64,000 nt of DNA from Fremontodendron californicum (lineage: Eukaryota; Streptophyta; Magnoliopsida; Malvales; Malvaceae): NCBI GenBank assembly GCA_030761205.1, contig JAULJL010000028.1, positions 20,015,001 to 20,079,000 of the forward strand, written 5' to 3'. The notes beneath the pieces are model-generated. The model searched no databases. It was not told where the DNA came from and saw only the letters and a list, made by a program, of their open reading frames with translations. The first letter of the stretch is position 1. Each line of letters opens with the position of its first letter. The translations under genes and the position numbers were made by a program. Positions 21,940 through 32,887 of this stretch are shown one piece after another.

Positions 21940-24021
21940 TGATAACTCGTATAATTATATAGTTTTTAGTTATGTTTTATTATTGTTTTGTGTCAAATAC
22001 GAGTTATTATTGTTTAGTCTAATTGTGTTTATGATCTTTTATATTTTTATGTAATTTGGTGTTTTTCACAAGTTTCTTTGAGTGATTTCAGATTACTAGA
22101 ATTAAGGGCAAATCCAGTTCAGTTTCAGTTCCGACACATTTTGCCATATCAGCTATATCTGGAGTTTCACTGAAGCAATAAGGCTGAAATTTGTATCCGT
22201 GCAAAGCTAAGAGGCATATCTATCTTTTTCATGTTTTATACTTCTTGAAACGGAGTCGTTTTCCCTAGCGAAATCGACCATCAAGTTGGCTGATGTGCAA
22301 TGACGTCTGTGCTGACCTGTTTTCGTATTTTGCCCATATCTGCTTATCCACATCAGCAAATGAGCTGATTCCAATGGCTATGGATCCGTAACTGATACGG
22401 GAACCTTTTTCTAGAAGACCATATGATCAGATCAGGCCTCTAATATTGACGAAATCGACCATCAAGTTGGCTGATGTGCAATGACGTCTGTGCTGACATG
22501 TTTTCGTATTTTGCCCATATCTGCTTATCCACATCTGCAAATGAGCTGATTCCAACGGCTATGGATCCGTAACTGATAGGGGAACCTTTTTCTAGAAGAC
22601 CATGTGATCAGATCAGGCCTCCAACATTGACGAAATCGACCATCAAGTTGGCTGATCAAAATTGTCATACAATATGACGAAAATTGTTAGAAAAATTCAC
22701 CCACCTATTATACCTACCTTTGAAATTTGTAAAGCTTGTCTCTTTTCATTTAGCCTTCCAAAATGTGTATAAATAGAGGGCCTTGGATGATTGTAGAGGA
22801 TCATATTGTACATAGGTAGGATATTAGCCATTTTAATAAAATTCTCTAAGTTTTCTTCTTCTTTCTTTTCTCTAGTTTTCTTTCTTTTCTCTAGTTTTCT
22901 TTTTCTTTAGAGAGAGCAAGAGGTTGGATAATTAATATTCTTCCTCTTCTTATTTCTTTCTTTTATTTTCTTCTTAGATTTTCTTTAATTTTATGTTTAT
23001 GTTTATAATGCCTATGCTAGGCTAAACTTCTATTTGGTTAAGGGTGATTTCAAAGCTCTAGACATGTTTTGTGATTGATTTTCAGATTCTATCTATCATT
23101 AATTTTCTATCAAAGTTGCTTATGTTCTTCTACAAGAATTGTTCATGATGTTGTCTAGATTTATTTAGGTGTACAACTAGATAGATCTTGATAATTATCT
23201 ATTGCTAGTTTAGGAGTCTTGGTCCGTGTAATTGTCTTGATTTCCTATTCATAAGTGGCAATTTGTGATTAATGATTATGGTCAAGTTTTCAATAATTGC
23301 AAAGTGGAACATAACCTAAGTTGAACAATCCGAGCTTATGTGTTTGTTGCTTAGATCAACCTATCTTTCTCATCATAAAGCTGCCATTAAATTGAATTTA
23401 GAGAGCTTATTCTAGGTTGTTTAATGGTTAGAGATTAAATAGAGAGCTTGTTCTATTTAACGACAAACTAAGGAAAGATTGGGGTAACAGAGCTTGTTGT
23501 TATCTACGGTTGTTAACTTTGATAGTTGGTTGATATTGATAGATCTGAAATTGATTCTTAATGATGTCTAGTGGTGGAGAATGAAACCTTAACCATATTT
23601 TTCATATTTGATTCTTCTTACTTATTTGTTTTCTTACTTTTAGTTTGCTTATTTTTTATATTTATTTTTATTGGCTGGTTATACCGCCTAATTTGTATAT
23701 TAACTTTGTTTTATTTTTATTGGCTGGTTATACCGCCTAATTTAGTATATATATTTTTATTGGCTGGTTATACCGCCTAATTTAGTATATATATTTTTAT
23801 TGGCTGGTTATACCGCCTTGCATCTTATTCTTATTATTTACTTTAGTTTAAATCTGGCTTCAAAAACCCCTTTTCTTTTATTGTTCATGAATTTAAGTTT
23901 TAAACTATTAACTTATAAACTAAAACCCAATCCCTGAGGACTCGACCCTTGCTAACTACTATACTTACAATTTATCTTTTTAGTGCAAGGTTAAATAAGA
24001 TACACTCTTTTGGGTGCATCA
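21940..24021 (+). repeat. LTR1-f: shared middle LTR of D
   Basis: 2082 bp, TATA box 22768-22775. It serves as 3' LTR of the first unit (PPT before it) and 5' LTR of the second (PBS after it). Confidence 0.9.
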
Positions 24022-24027
24022 AATTTT

Positions 24028-24045
24028 TGGCGCCGTTGCCGGGGA
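24028..24045 (+). other. Primer-binding site, tRNA-Asp (D, second unit)
   Basis: Same 18-nt match as at 18972. Confidence 0.9.
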
Positions 24046-24170
24046 TTGCTTTCTTTAGTTTATTAGTTCATTGGTTTATTCTTATTTTCAGTTGTAATTA
24101 ATTTTATTTTTCTTGTACATACAAGTTTTTCTTATCAAATTTTGAAAAAAAAAAAAAAAAAAGAAAAACG

Positions 24171-25109
24171 ATGGAATTGAGCAATCTAACACTTGAAGAG
24201 TTGGTGGCATACATGAACATGGAAAATCAACAAGCCAATCTCACCTACCCAGTTCAACAATTGGCCATGGGAGGATGTCAAGGCCATCAAGTGTTCCAAG
24301 ACCAACTGTATGATCATTACTCAAACACTTACCATGAGGGATGGTGGGATCATACTAATTATGGCTACTCAGAAAACTACCAAGAAGTAGATCCTTATGC
24401 CAATTACACTCATCCATCTAGCTTCAATCAATCATGGTCCCAAGAACCAGATCTTTTTCAACCACCACATATGACTCAAAACTCAGGTACTTCTTTAGAA
24501 GATCTTGTCTATTCTCTTGTTACTGATACATTGCAATTTCAACAGGAAACAAGGGCAAGCATCCAGAGTTTGGAAAAGCAAATGATCCAATTGACTAGTA
24601 GTATGGTGGGATGGGTAGCACAAAGATCTGAAGAACTCCCTGCCCAAACTATGATTAACCCAAAGGAGAATGCTACGATTGTGACCTTGAGGAATGAGGA
24701 ACAAGATGAGGATGAGACAAAATTAGAGATGGATTCTATTCTTGAGGATAATGAAGCCACAAATCCAAATAAGAGTATTTCGGCACCTGAGGTAACGTTT
24801 AAGGTTCCACTTTTTACTAATGTTTCTTCTCCACCTTTTCCTAGTAGATTTGCAAAGTTCATGGAGGAAGAACATGAACAACACATGCCAGAAACCTTAA
24901 ACAACTTGTTTGTGGATGCCATTCAACAAGTATCAAAATATGCTCCATTCCTCGATGAGATATGCACCACAAAGGATGATGGAATAATACTTGTAATGGA
25001 GAATGCATCCACTGTTGTGCAAAGAAAGCTTCCTCTCAAACGCATTAATTTGGAAAATTTCATGTATGAGCCTGACAAGCCTAAAAAGCCAAGAAGGGGT
25101 GTTGGTTAG
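24171..25109 (+). CDS. ORF1: gag-derived protein (D, second unit)
   Basis: 312 aa and identical in translation to the copy at 19115-20053. Identity over the whole unit shows that the duplication is very recent or artefactual. See the other ORF1 entries for domain content. Confidence 0.8.
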   Translation: MELSNLTLEELVAYMNMENQQANLTYPVQQLAMGGCQGHQVFQDQLYDHYSNTYHEGWWDHTNYGYSENYQEVDPYANYTHPSSFNQSWSQEPDLFQPPHMTQNSGTSLEDLVYSLVTDTLQFQQETRASIQSLEKQMIQLTSSMVGWVAQRSEELPAQTMINPKENATIVTLRNEEQDEDETKLEMDSILEDNEATNPNKSISAPEVTFKVPLFTNVSSPPFPSRFAKFMEEEHEQHMPETLNNLFVDAIQQVSKYAPFLDEICTTKDDGIILVMENASTVVQRKLPLKRINLENFMYEPDKPKKPRRGVG

Positions 25110-26994
25110 GTTCAAAACATTAACTCAAGTGTTAATTGGGAAGGCAACCCAATTAAAGAAGAAATTGCCAACCTTCCATATTCAGATTTGCTTTCTCTTT
25201 CTTTTCCTTTTTCTTTTCTTTTATTATTTTTATTTTTATTTTTATTGTTTTTATTTTTATTTTTTATGTTTACTTGTTAATTTTTGTTTAGTATTTTAGG
25301 ATTATTTAGGTTGCATGAGTTTGTTTTGTTTTGAGTCTTAGTTGTTCCTATTCTTATGTTATTAGTTCTTTTCTCTTACACATGATTCTTTCATTTGGGT
25401 TAATAGACTTATATTGAGGACAATGTAAGAATTAAGTGTGGGGGGAATGATTTAGGATTTCTTTTATTTTTGTCTACTATTTTTTTTATGAGTCTTTATT
25501 ATTATTATTTTTAGTGTGTTTTAGTTCCTTTTTAATACAATGATGAGATATGAATTGCATAAGTCTAAAACAGATTTATTAGTGAGAAGATTTTCATGAG
25601 AATTGAACTTGATATCAATCTTTTTATGAGCCAATGTTAATATGATATGTTGATTGAGAAAGAAGCATGTTTAGACTTAATTTGACTTGTATAATCATCC
25701 TTGTGAGTTTTTGAGCCTATAATGATTGATGCATTATACAAATCAATCTAATTTCTTTCTTGAGTGCTCTTATGATTACATGATTCTCTAGAACTTGCTT
25801 TAAACCATTTGAGACTATATTGATGCATGTAACAACATGAATATGATAGAGGCATTAGGACTTTTTAACTAGGGCCAAACAGCCATCCCTTATTGATGTT
25901 CCAAGAGAACATCCCTCTAGTGAACCAATTTGAGCCTACATTGAATAAGCTATTTATTTGGTAACCACATCTTACACCTAGCCTAAACATATTTATATCT
26001 TTACCCTTGTTCTAAAGATGGACTAGAATGTTTGAGACATATTGCAAAAACAAGGGATATTTTTTGAAAATTTGGGTTAGAACAAAAGATAAGTGTGGTG
26101 GAGGAGAAAGGCAAAAGTCAAGAGAAAAATAGAGGGAATATTGCCAAATACATTCCCATGTGAAAAAAAAAAAAATTTTTTTGAATAATCTCTTGAACTT
26201 CTAGTTAAAGAAAAGAAAAAGATGTTCGAAAGTTGGTTAGAATGAAGTAAAGGCTCAACATGAAATATTTAGCCTATGTGATTATGTACTTCTAAAGAAT
26301 ATTGAGAAAGTTTTATCTGCAAAATCTTATTTTGTCTCTAAATTCTATGAAGTCTTTGGAATGTTTGTGATATCTTTTCCTTTTTATTCTTTAACCACAT
26401 TATTACCTCTTGGCCCCATTACAACCTTGATTAAAGACCTCTTGATTTATGAAGTTGCATGATCTTTCAGTGGAGAATAGGTGGACAAGCAAGCATATGG
26501 TAGAACTATTTTCATGAGATTGATTGAGTGTAAACACTTTACCACTACTTTAAAGAGTGAAAATCATGAGGGTATCCCATGTGAGAAGTTGAGATTAAAT
26601 TTGAACATGCACTATTTTGATTGAGATATGTTAATTTTAGCTTAACTCATTTATTTACATTCAAGCATGATTTTTTGTGAAATTCTTTGAGCTATTGATT
26701 AGTTTATAAGACTTGTTCAAAGATTGTCTCTAATTTGTATTGAAAGGATTAGGAATAAATATTTTTAGTATATGAAGTTTATTTATATTTTAATTTTTCA
26801 ATGTTTGTGGGTATCGTTCTAGTAAACCCTCACGAGACTAAACTCGTCCACTAGGGACACCTAGGGGTTTAAAGGCTTGTGTCACATGCTAAGTGCCACC
26901 GTGATTTCCTACGAAAGTGGATTAGATTAGATTTTCTTATTTTATTTTTATTGAGTCGTTGCTAGGGACTAGCAACAATCTAAGTGTGGGGGTG
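25110..26994 (+). other. D second unit: 3'-UTR, hairpin and non-coding tail
   Basis: Near-identical to 20054-21939, one base shorter in an A-run near 26165. Hairpin 25408-25429 with the same T-G pair, PPT 26982-26992. No gene. Confidence 0.75.
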
Positions 26995-29076
26995 TGATAA
27001 CTCGTATAATTATATAGTTTTTAGTTATGTTTTATTATTGTTTTGTGTCAAATACGAGTTATTATTGTTTAGTCTAATTGTGTTTATGATCTTTTATATT
27101 TTTATGTAATTTGGTGTTTTTCACAAGTTTCTTTGAGTGATTTCAGATTACTAGAATTAAGGGCAAATCCAGTTCAGTTTCAGTTCCGACACATTTTGCC
27201 ATATCAGCTATATCTGGAGTTTCACTGAAGCAATAAGGCTGAAATTTGTATCCGTGCAAAGCTAAGAGGCATATCTATCTTTTTCATGTTTTATACTTCT
27301 TGAAACGGAGTCGTTTTCCCTAGCGAAATCGACCATCAAGTTGGCTGATGTGCAATGACGTCTGTGCTGACCTGTTTTCGTATTTTGCCCATATCTGCTT
27401 ATCCACATCAGCAAATGAGCTGATTCCAATGGCTATGGATCCGTAACTGATACGGGAACCTTTTTCTAGAAGACCATATGATCAGATCAGGCCTCTAATA
27501 TTGACGAAATCGACCATCAAGTTGGCTGATGTGCAATGACGTCTGTGCTGACATGTTTTCGTATTTTGCCCATATCTGCTTATCCACATCTGCAAATGAG
27601 CTGATTCCAACGGCTATGGATCCGTAACTGATAGGGGAACCTTTTTCTAGAAGACCATGTGATCAGATCAGGCCTCCAACATTGACGAAATCGACCATCA
27701 AGTTGGCTGATCAAAATTGTCATACAATATGACGAAAATTGTTAGAAAAATTCACCCACCTATTATACCTACCTTTGAAATTTGTAAAGCTTGTCTCTTT
27801 TCATTTAGCCTTCCAAAATGTGTATAAATAGAGGGCCTTGGATGATTGTAGAGGATCATATTGTACATAGGTAGGATATTAGCCATTTTAATAAAATTCT
27901 CTAAGTTTTCTTCTTCTTTCTTTTCTCTAGTTTTCTTTCTTTTCTCTAGTTTTCTTTTTCTTTAGAGAGAGCAAGAGGTTGGATAATTAATATTCTTCCT
28001 CTTCTTATTTCTTTCTTTTATTTTCTTCTTAGATTTTCTTTAATTTTATGTTTATGTTTATAATGCCTATGCTAGGCTAAACTTCTATTTGGTTAAGGGT
28101 GATTTCAAAGCTCTAGACATGTTTTGTGATTGATTTTCAGATTCTATCTATCATTAATTTTCTATCAAAGTTGCTTATGTTCTTCTACAAGAATTGTTCA
28201 TGATGTTGTCTAGATTTATTTAGGTGTACAACTAGATAGATCTTGATAATTATCTATTGCTAGTTTAGGAGTCTTGGTCCGTGTAATTGTCTTGATTTCC
28301 TATTCATAAGTGGCAATTTGTGATTAATGATTATGGTCAAGTTTTCAATAATTGCAAAGTGGAACATAACCTAAGTTGAACAATCCGAGCTTATGTGTTT
28401 GTTGCTTAGATCAACCTATCTTTCTCATCATAAAGCTGCCATTAAATTGAATTTAGAGAGCTTATTCTAGGTTGTTTAATGGTTAGAGATTAAATAGAGA
28501 GCTTGTTCTATTTAACGACAAACTAAGGAAAGATTGGGGTAACAGAGCTTGTTGTTATCTACGGTTGTTAACTTTGATAGTTGGTTGATATTGATAGATC
28601 TGAAATTGATTCTTAATGATGTCTAGTGGTGGAGAATGAAACCTTAACCATATTTTTCATATTTGATTCTTCTTACTTATTTGTTTTCTTACTTTTAGTT
28701 TGCTTATTTTTTATATTTATTTTTATTGGCTGGTTATACCGCCTAATTTGTATATTAACTTTGTTTTATTTTTATTGGCTGGTTATACCGCCTAATTTAG
28801 TATATATATTTTTATTGGCTGGTTATACCGCCTAATTTAGTATATATATTTTTATTGGCTGGTTATACCGCCTTGCATCTTATTCTTATTATTTACTTTA
28901 GCTTAAATCTGGCTTCAAAAACCCCTTTTCTTTTATTGTTCATGAATTTAAGTTTTAAACTATTAACTTATAAACTAAAACCCAATCCCTGAGGACTCGA
29001 CCCTTGCTAACTACTATACTTACAATTTATCTTTTTAGTGCAAGGTTAAATAAGATACACTCTTTTGGGTGCATCA
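26995..29076 (+). repeat. LTR1-g: last LTR of D
   Basis: 2082 bp, TATA box 27823-27830. It carries the same variants as LTR1-f plus one substitution near 28902. It is followed by the GGGGG target duplication. Confidence 0.9.
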
Positions 29077-29330
29077 GGGGGGAAGAATTTAGGATTTTAT
29101 TTAGAGTGTTTTGTTTTTGAGTCTTTTTTATGTTGTTTTTCTTTCTGATCCTTGTTTTGAAAATAACTAGATGTAAATATAATTTTTAATTTTTTTAACC
29201 CCGGTTAAATAGCGGATAACGGTACTCCGTGATTATTTAAATCGGTTTCATCAGCTACCCACAAAACTGATACTGTATATAAATTTCTCTTCCAATTTCT
29301 CTTTCAATTTTTTTCATTCTTTTTTTCAGG
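29077..29330 (+). other. Right target duplication of D and ORF2 leader of element B
   Basis: GGGGG at 29077-29081 is the second copy of the D target duplication. The rest is the B leader before ORF2, containing CCCCGGTTAAAT and ending in a pyrimidine tract with TTTTTTTCAG immediately before GATGG, a good splice-acceptor shape conserved in A, E and F. Confidence 0.6.
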
Positions 29331-29867
29331 ATGGATGATATTCTCACAAGATTGCAGAAACGATTTCCTCCTTTTCCTCGAAATATTTTACTGAAGCTTT
29401 ACCAAGTTCGACTTGAAAGATTAAGAATGCTTATGCACAAAGGGATTCCTGACGACATACGTTGGATAATTGAAGCCAAGGTACGTGAAGATGAATATCT
29501 TCCTGTTTTGCATTTACCAGGTACAGGTAGAAGCACTTTTGCAAAGAAGCGACGAGCAAAGCGCATGAGTTCAAATTGCCACAAATGTGCACGATGGACG
29601 TGTAATGGTAAATGTCGTTCTATTGGGATTCCGTCCTCTAATCGAGATGATAAAATTGAATTCATTAAGGATGGACTGAGTAAGGAGAATTTGGGTAATA
29701 TCCAACTTTCTCTTGAGACGCATCCTAGTGGAGACGTACAAAGAGAAATTCTTGATTTATGGCCGCAATTCCAAATGGAATGGCAACATCTTGGGAATCT
29801 GATGTTAAAAGACCCTGTTTGCCAGCTTGTAAGAAAACTGGATGGGAAGCATATCCTCGACTCATAG
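29331..29867 (+). CDS. ORF2: unrecognised 178-aa basic, cysteine-rich protein (element B copy)
   Basis: Open frame of the same length as in A, E and F. Features are those of the A copy: basic patch KKRRAKR at 72-78 and Cys83, Cys86, Cys91, Cys95. B-specific changes include Phe28 to Leu, Glu41 to Asp and Arg to Met in the REWQ motif (residue about 149); none touches the cysteines. Several differences among the four copies are synonymous (for example TTG/CTT Leu57, AGA/CGA Arg88, AAC/AAT Asn92). Too few changes are present to measure selection by eye. The frame on the opposite strand is also open but lacks conserved signals. Function unknown. Confidence 0.75.
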   Translation: MDDILTRLQKRFPPFPRNILLKLYQVRLERLRMLMHKGIPDDIRWIIEAKVREDEYLPVLHLPGTGRSTFAKKRRAKRMSSNCHKCARWTCNGKCRSIGIPSSNRDDKIEFIKDGLSKENLGNIQLSLETHPSGDVQREILDLWPQFQMEWQHLGNLMLKDPVCQLVRKLDGKHILDS

Positions 29868-30229
29868 AAGGCGTTTAAGCCGTTTCTGGACGTAAAACCA
29901 GAGGAAGATGTGAGCCACAATCACAACTACAATAAATGACTTCTCAGCTTTTGGTTTGATTTGCAATAACTTTATTTTGGTTTAATTTACGTGTAGTTCG
30001 ATTTGTGTAATTATTCTCGTTTTTTTTATTTGTCTTTTACGGTTGATTTTTTCTTCTCTTTTTGATTTTCTTCCTGAAATCACGCAAAAATCTTTTGTTA
30101 GGTTAACATTTTCTTCTGACAGGTCAGATACACTTTCGGCGACATTATTACTCTTGTCTGATTCACTACTCAGTCCTCTATATATTACACCATGTACTCA
30201 TTCTCTTTCAGGCACTCGAAGAAAAAAAA
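29868..30229 (+). other. ORF2-LOG intergenic leader (element B)
   Basis: No separate gene. One copy of the 117-bp leader unit (CGGTTGATTTTTTC ... TTATTACTCTTG) and an acceptor-like TTCTCTTTCAG at 30201-30211 come before the LOG ATG. An A-rich run (GAAAAAAAAA) abuts the start codon. Confidence 0.5.
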
Positions 30230-30877
30230 ATGGAAAGTACTTCATCCCAGTGCATTAAAAAAATTTGTGTTTTTGGAGGTGCTTATCCAGGGAAAAATAA
30301 CATATTCGCTGATGAAGCCATAAGAGTTGGAGTAATACTTGCCCAACAAAAGATCCAGTTGATTTATGGAGGCGGTAGTACGGGTTTAATGGGAGCAGTC
30401 GCTACAGCAGCACACGCCGGAGGAAGTCCAGTTCTAGGAATCGTGCCAAAACTATTCACAGATTTTTGTGGACCTACCTTGGGTAAGGAAATACAAGTCT
30501 GGAGTATCCCTGAACGGATAACAATCATGTACCATTCTGCCGATGCATTCATTGCTTTACCAGGAGGTCTGGGTACATTGGAAGAAATAGCTTGCGTGGC
30601 TTCTTGGTCATCTTTGGTCACAAATAAGAAACCCATTGGTTTGCTTAATATTAATGGTTATTTTAGTAATTTGCTTTCATATTTAGATAATGCTGTGGAT
30701 AATGGATTCATGTTTTCAGAGGCAAGGAGAACCATAATTTCTGCTACAACCATTGAAGATTTACTCAAAAAGCTCCAAGCTTATGAGTGTTTATCTGCTA
30801 CGGTTGTTTCGCAAACGCTCGGAAAAAGAAAAAGAGATATGGACGAGCAAGGAGTGGACTGCACTTTGTCTTTGTGA
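30230..30877 (+). CDS. LOG-like cytokinin riboside 5'-monophosphate phosphoribohydrolase (element B, intact)
   Basis: 215 aa, the usual LOG length. LOG enzymes remove ribose 5'-phosphate from cytokinin nucleotides to give active free cytokinin bases in the cytosol/nucleus. Visible motifs: N-terminal strand KKICVFGGAYPG (10-21), glycine loop YGGGSTGLMG (46-55), and the family signature PGGLGTLEE (111-119) with the conserved Glu119 and the upstream Arg96. Typical plant LOGs have Arg-Lys at 96-97; here the second residue is Ile (Met in A and E). The first glycine loop reads GGAYPG rather than CGSS. The Leu in PGGLGT and the missing Lys recall, from memory, the LOGL10-like clade. No intron interrupts the gene, as expected after passage through RNA. 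Activity is not proven. Confidence 0.85.
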   Translation: MESTSSQCIKKICVFGGAYPGKNNIFADEAIRVGVILAQQKIQLIYGGGSTGLMGAVATAAHAGGSPVLGIVPKLFTDFCGPTLGKEIQVWSIPERITIMYHSADAFIALPGGLGTLEEIACVASWSSLVTNKKPIGLLNINGYFSNLLSYLDNAVDNGFMFSEARRTIISATTIEDLLKKLQAYECLSATVVSQTLGKRKRDMDEQGVDCTLSL

Positions 30878-30969
30878 CATTATCTAACATTTTCCTTGTT
30901 GTGTCTCAGTTATAATAAGTGGTTAGCAACCTCTGCAGGTAATATCTCCTAAATTCTACCTTTAAAATT

Positions 30970-30989
30970 TGACATTGGGGACAACGTCA
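30970..30989 (+). other. Hairpin downstream of LOG (element B)
   Basis: TGACATTG, loop GGGA, CAACGTCA; one stem pair is changed to A-C compared with A and E. Confidence 0.5.
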
Positions 30990-31028
30990 TATTTTAGTAG
31001 GGGGTAAGGGACATATTTTGCTAATCTT

Positions 31029-31136
31029 AAAAAAAAAAAAAAAAAAGTTTGTTGTGTTTTAAGCAATTTAGAAGTATTCATTCTGAACAAGGTCTGAGTA
31101 AGGGAGACTTGAGACATACCTTGTCAGTTTGATTTT
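31029..31136 (+). repeat. LOG 3'-UTR A-rich repeat, single unit (element B)
   Basis: One copy of the unit described in A (A-run, GTTTGTTGTG, ACAAGGTCTGAG, ACATACCTTGT). Confidence 0.75.
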
Positions 31137-32887
31137 AATCTTTTTATGTTTACTTGTTAATTTTTGTTTAGTATTTTAGGATTATTTAGGTTGCATAAGT
31201 TTGTTTTGTTTTGTTTTGAGTCTAGTTGTTCCTATTCTTATGTTATTAGTTCTTTTCTCTTACACATGATTCTTTCATTTGGGTTAATAGACTTACATTG
31301 AGGACAATGTAAGAATTAAGTGTGGGGGGAATGATTTAGGATTTCTTTTATTTTTGTCTACTATTTTTTTTCTTTATTATTATTATTATTATTTTTAGTG
31401 TGTTTTAGTTCCTTTTCAATACTATGATGAGATATGAATTGCATAAGTCTAAAACAGATTTATTAGTGAGAAGATTTTCATGAGAATTGAACTTGATATC
31501 AATCTTTTTATGAGCCAATGTTAATATGATATGTTTATTGAGAAAGAAGCATGTTTAGACTTAATCTGACTTGTATAATCATCCTTGTGAGTTTTTGAGC
31601 CTATAATGATTGATGCATTATACAAATCAATCTAATTTCTTTCTTGAGTGCTCTTATGATTACATGATTCTCTAGAACTTGCTTTAAACCGTTTGAGACT
31701 ATATTGATACATGTGACAACATGAATATGATAGAGGCATTAGGATTTTTAGCCAGGGCCAAACAGCCATCCCTTATTGATGTTCCAAGAGAACACACCCT
31801 CAGTGAACCAATTTGAGCCTACATTGAATAAGCTATCTCTTTGGTAACCATAACTTGTCCCTAACCTAAATATACTTATATCTTTACCTTTGTTCCAAAG
31901 ATGAATTAGCATGTTTTGAGACAAGTTGCAAAGACAAGGAAGATCTATTGAAAATTTGGGTTAGAAACAAGAAATAAGTGTGGGGGGAAAAGAAAAGAAA
32001 AGTTAAGAGAAAAAGAAATGGAATACTGGAAAATACATTCCTATGTAAAAATATATATATATATATATATATATATGAATCATCTCTTGAATTTGTGGAA
32101 AAGAAAAAGATGTTACAAAGTTGTTTAGAATGAAGAAAAGGCCCAACATGAATATCCGGCCTAGGTGACTATGTACTTGTAAAGAGTTTTGAGAAGTTTC
32201 TGTGTATAATCTTTTTATGTCTCTAAACTTTATGAACTCTTTGGAACCTTTGTGATATCTTTATCCTTTTGTTCTTCAACCACATTACAAACCCCTTGGC
32301 CCCATTACAACCTTGATTAAAGACCTCTTGATTCATGATGTTGTATGATCTAAATAGGGGAGAATAGGTGGACAAGCAAGAATATGGTAGAACTGTTTTC
32401 ATGAGATTGATTGAGTGTAAACACTTCACCACTACTTTAAAGAGTGAAAATCATGAGGGTATGCCATGTGAGAAGTTGAGATTAAATTTGAACATGCAAT
32501 ATTTTGATTGAGATATGTTATGCTAATATTGGCTTAACTCAAACAATTTACATTCAAGCATGATTTTTTGTGAAATTCTTTAAGCTATTGATTAGTTTAT
32601 AAGACTTGTTCAAATATTGTCTCTAATTTGTATTGAAAGGATTAGGAGTAAATATTTTTAGTATATGCAGTTTATTTATATTTTAGTTTTTCAATGTTTG
32701 TGGGTATCGTTCTAGTAAACCCTCACGAGACTAAACTCGTCCACTAGGGACACCTAGGGGTTTAAAGGCTTGTGTCACATGCTAAGTGCCACCGTGATTT
32801 CCTACGAAAATGGATTAGATTAGATTTTCTTATTTTATTTTTATTGAGTCGTTGCTAGGGACTAGCAACAATCTAAGTGTGGGGGTG
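31137..32887 (+). other. Non-coding tail of element B with hairpin, microsatellite and PPT
   Basis: No gene. Hairpin 31292-31313 plus purine tract; second G-rich tract near 31980; an (AT)n microsatellite at 32050-32076 that A and F lack; PPT hairpin 32851-32869 and PPT 32875-32885. Confidence 0.75.

Larger units (their letters stand above)
16884..29076 (+). mobile_element. Element D: tandem LTR-internal-LTR-internal-LTR, no cassette
   Basis: Three LTR1 of 2082 bp alternate with two nearly identical internal regions (18966-21939 and 24022-26994); the repeat offset is 5056/5055 bp. Each internal region has a PBS, ORF1, a hairpin plus purine tract, the conserved tail and a PPT, but no ORF2 and no LOG. 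The whole array is flanked by GGGGG, so it occupies one insertion site. Unequal recombination between LTRs of sister copies would give this structure; a sequence-assembly duplication is the alternative. Confidence 0.9.

Noticed and set aside
32050..32076. (AT)n stretch as an origin or regulatory site
   Set aside because: Simple microsatellite present only in element B; nothing else supports a role.
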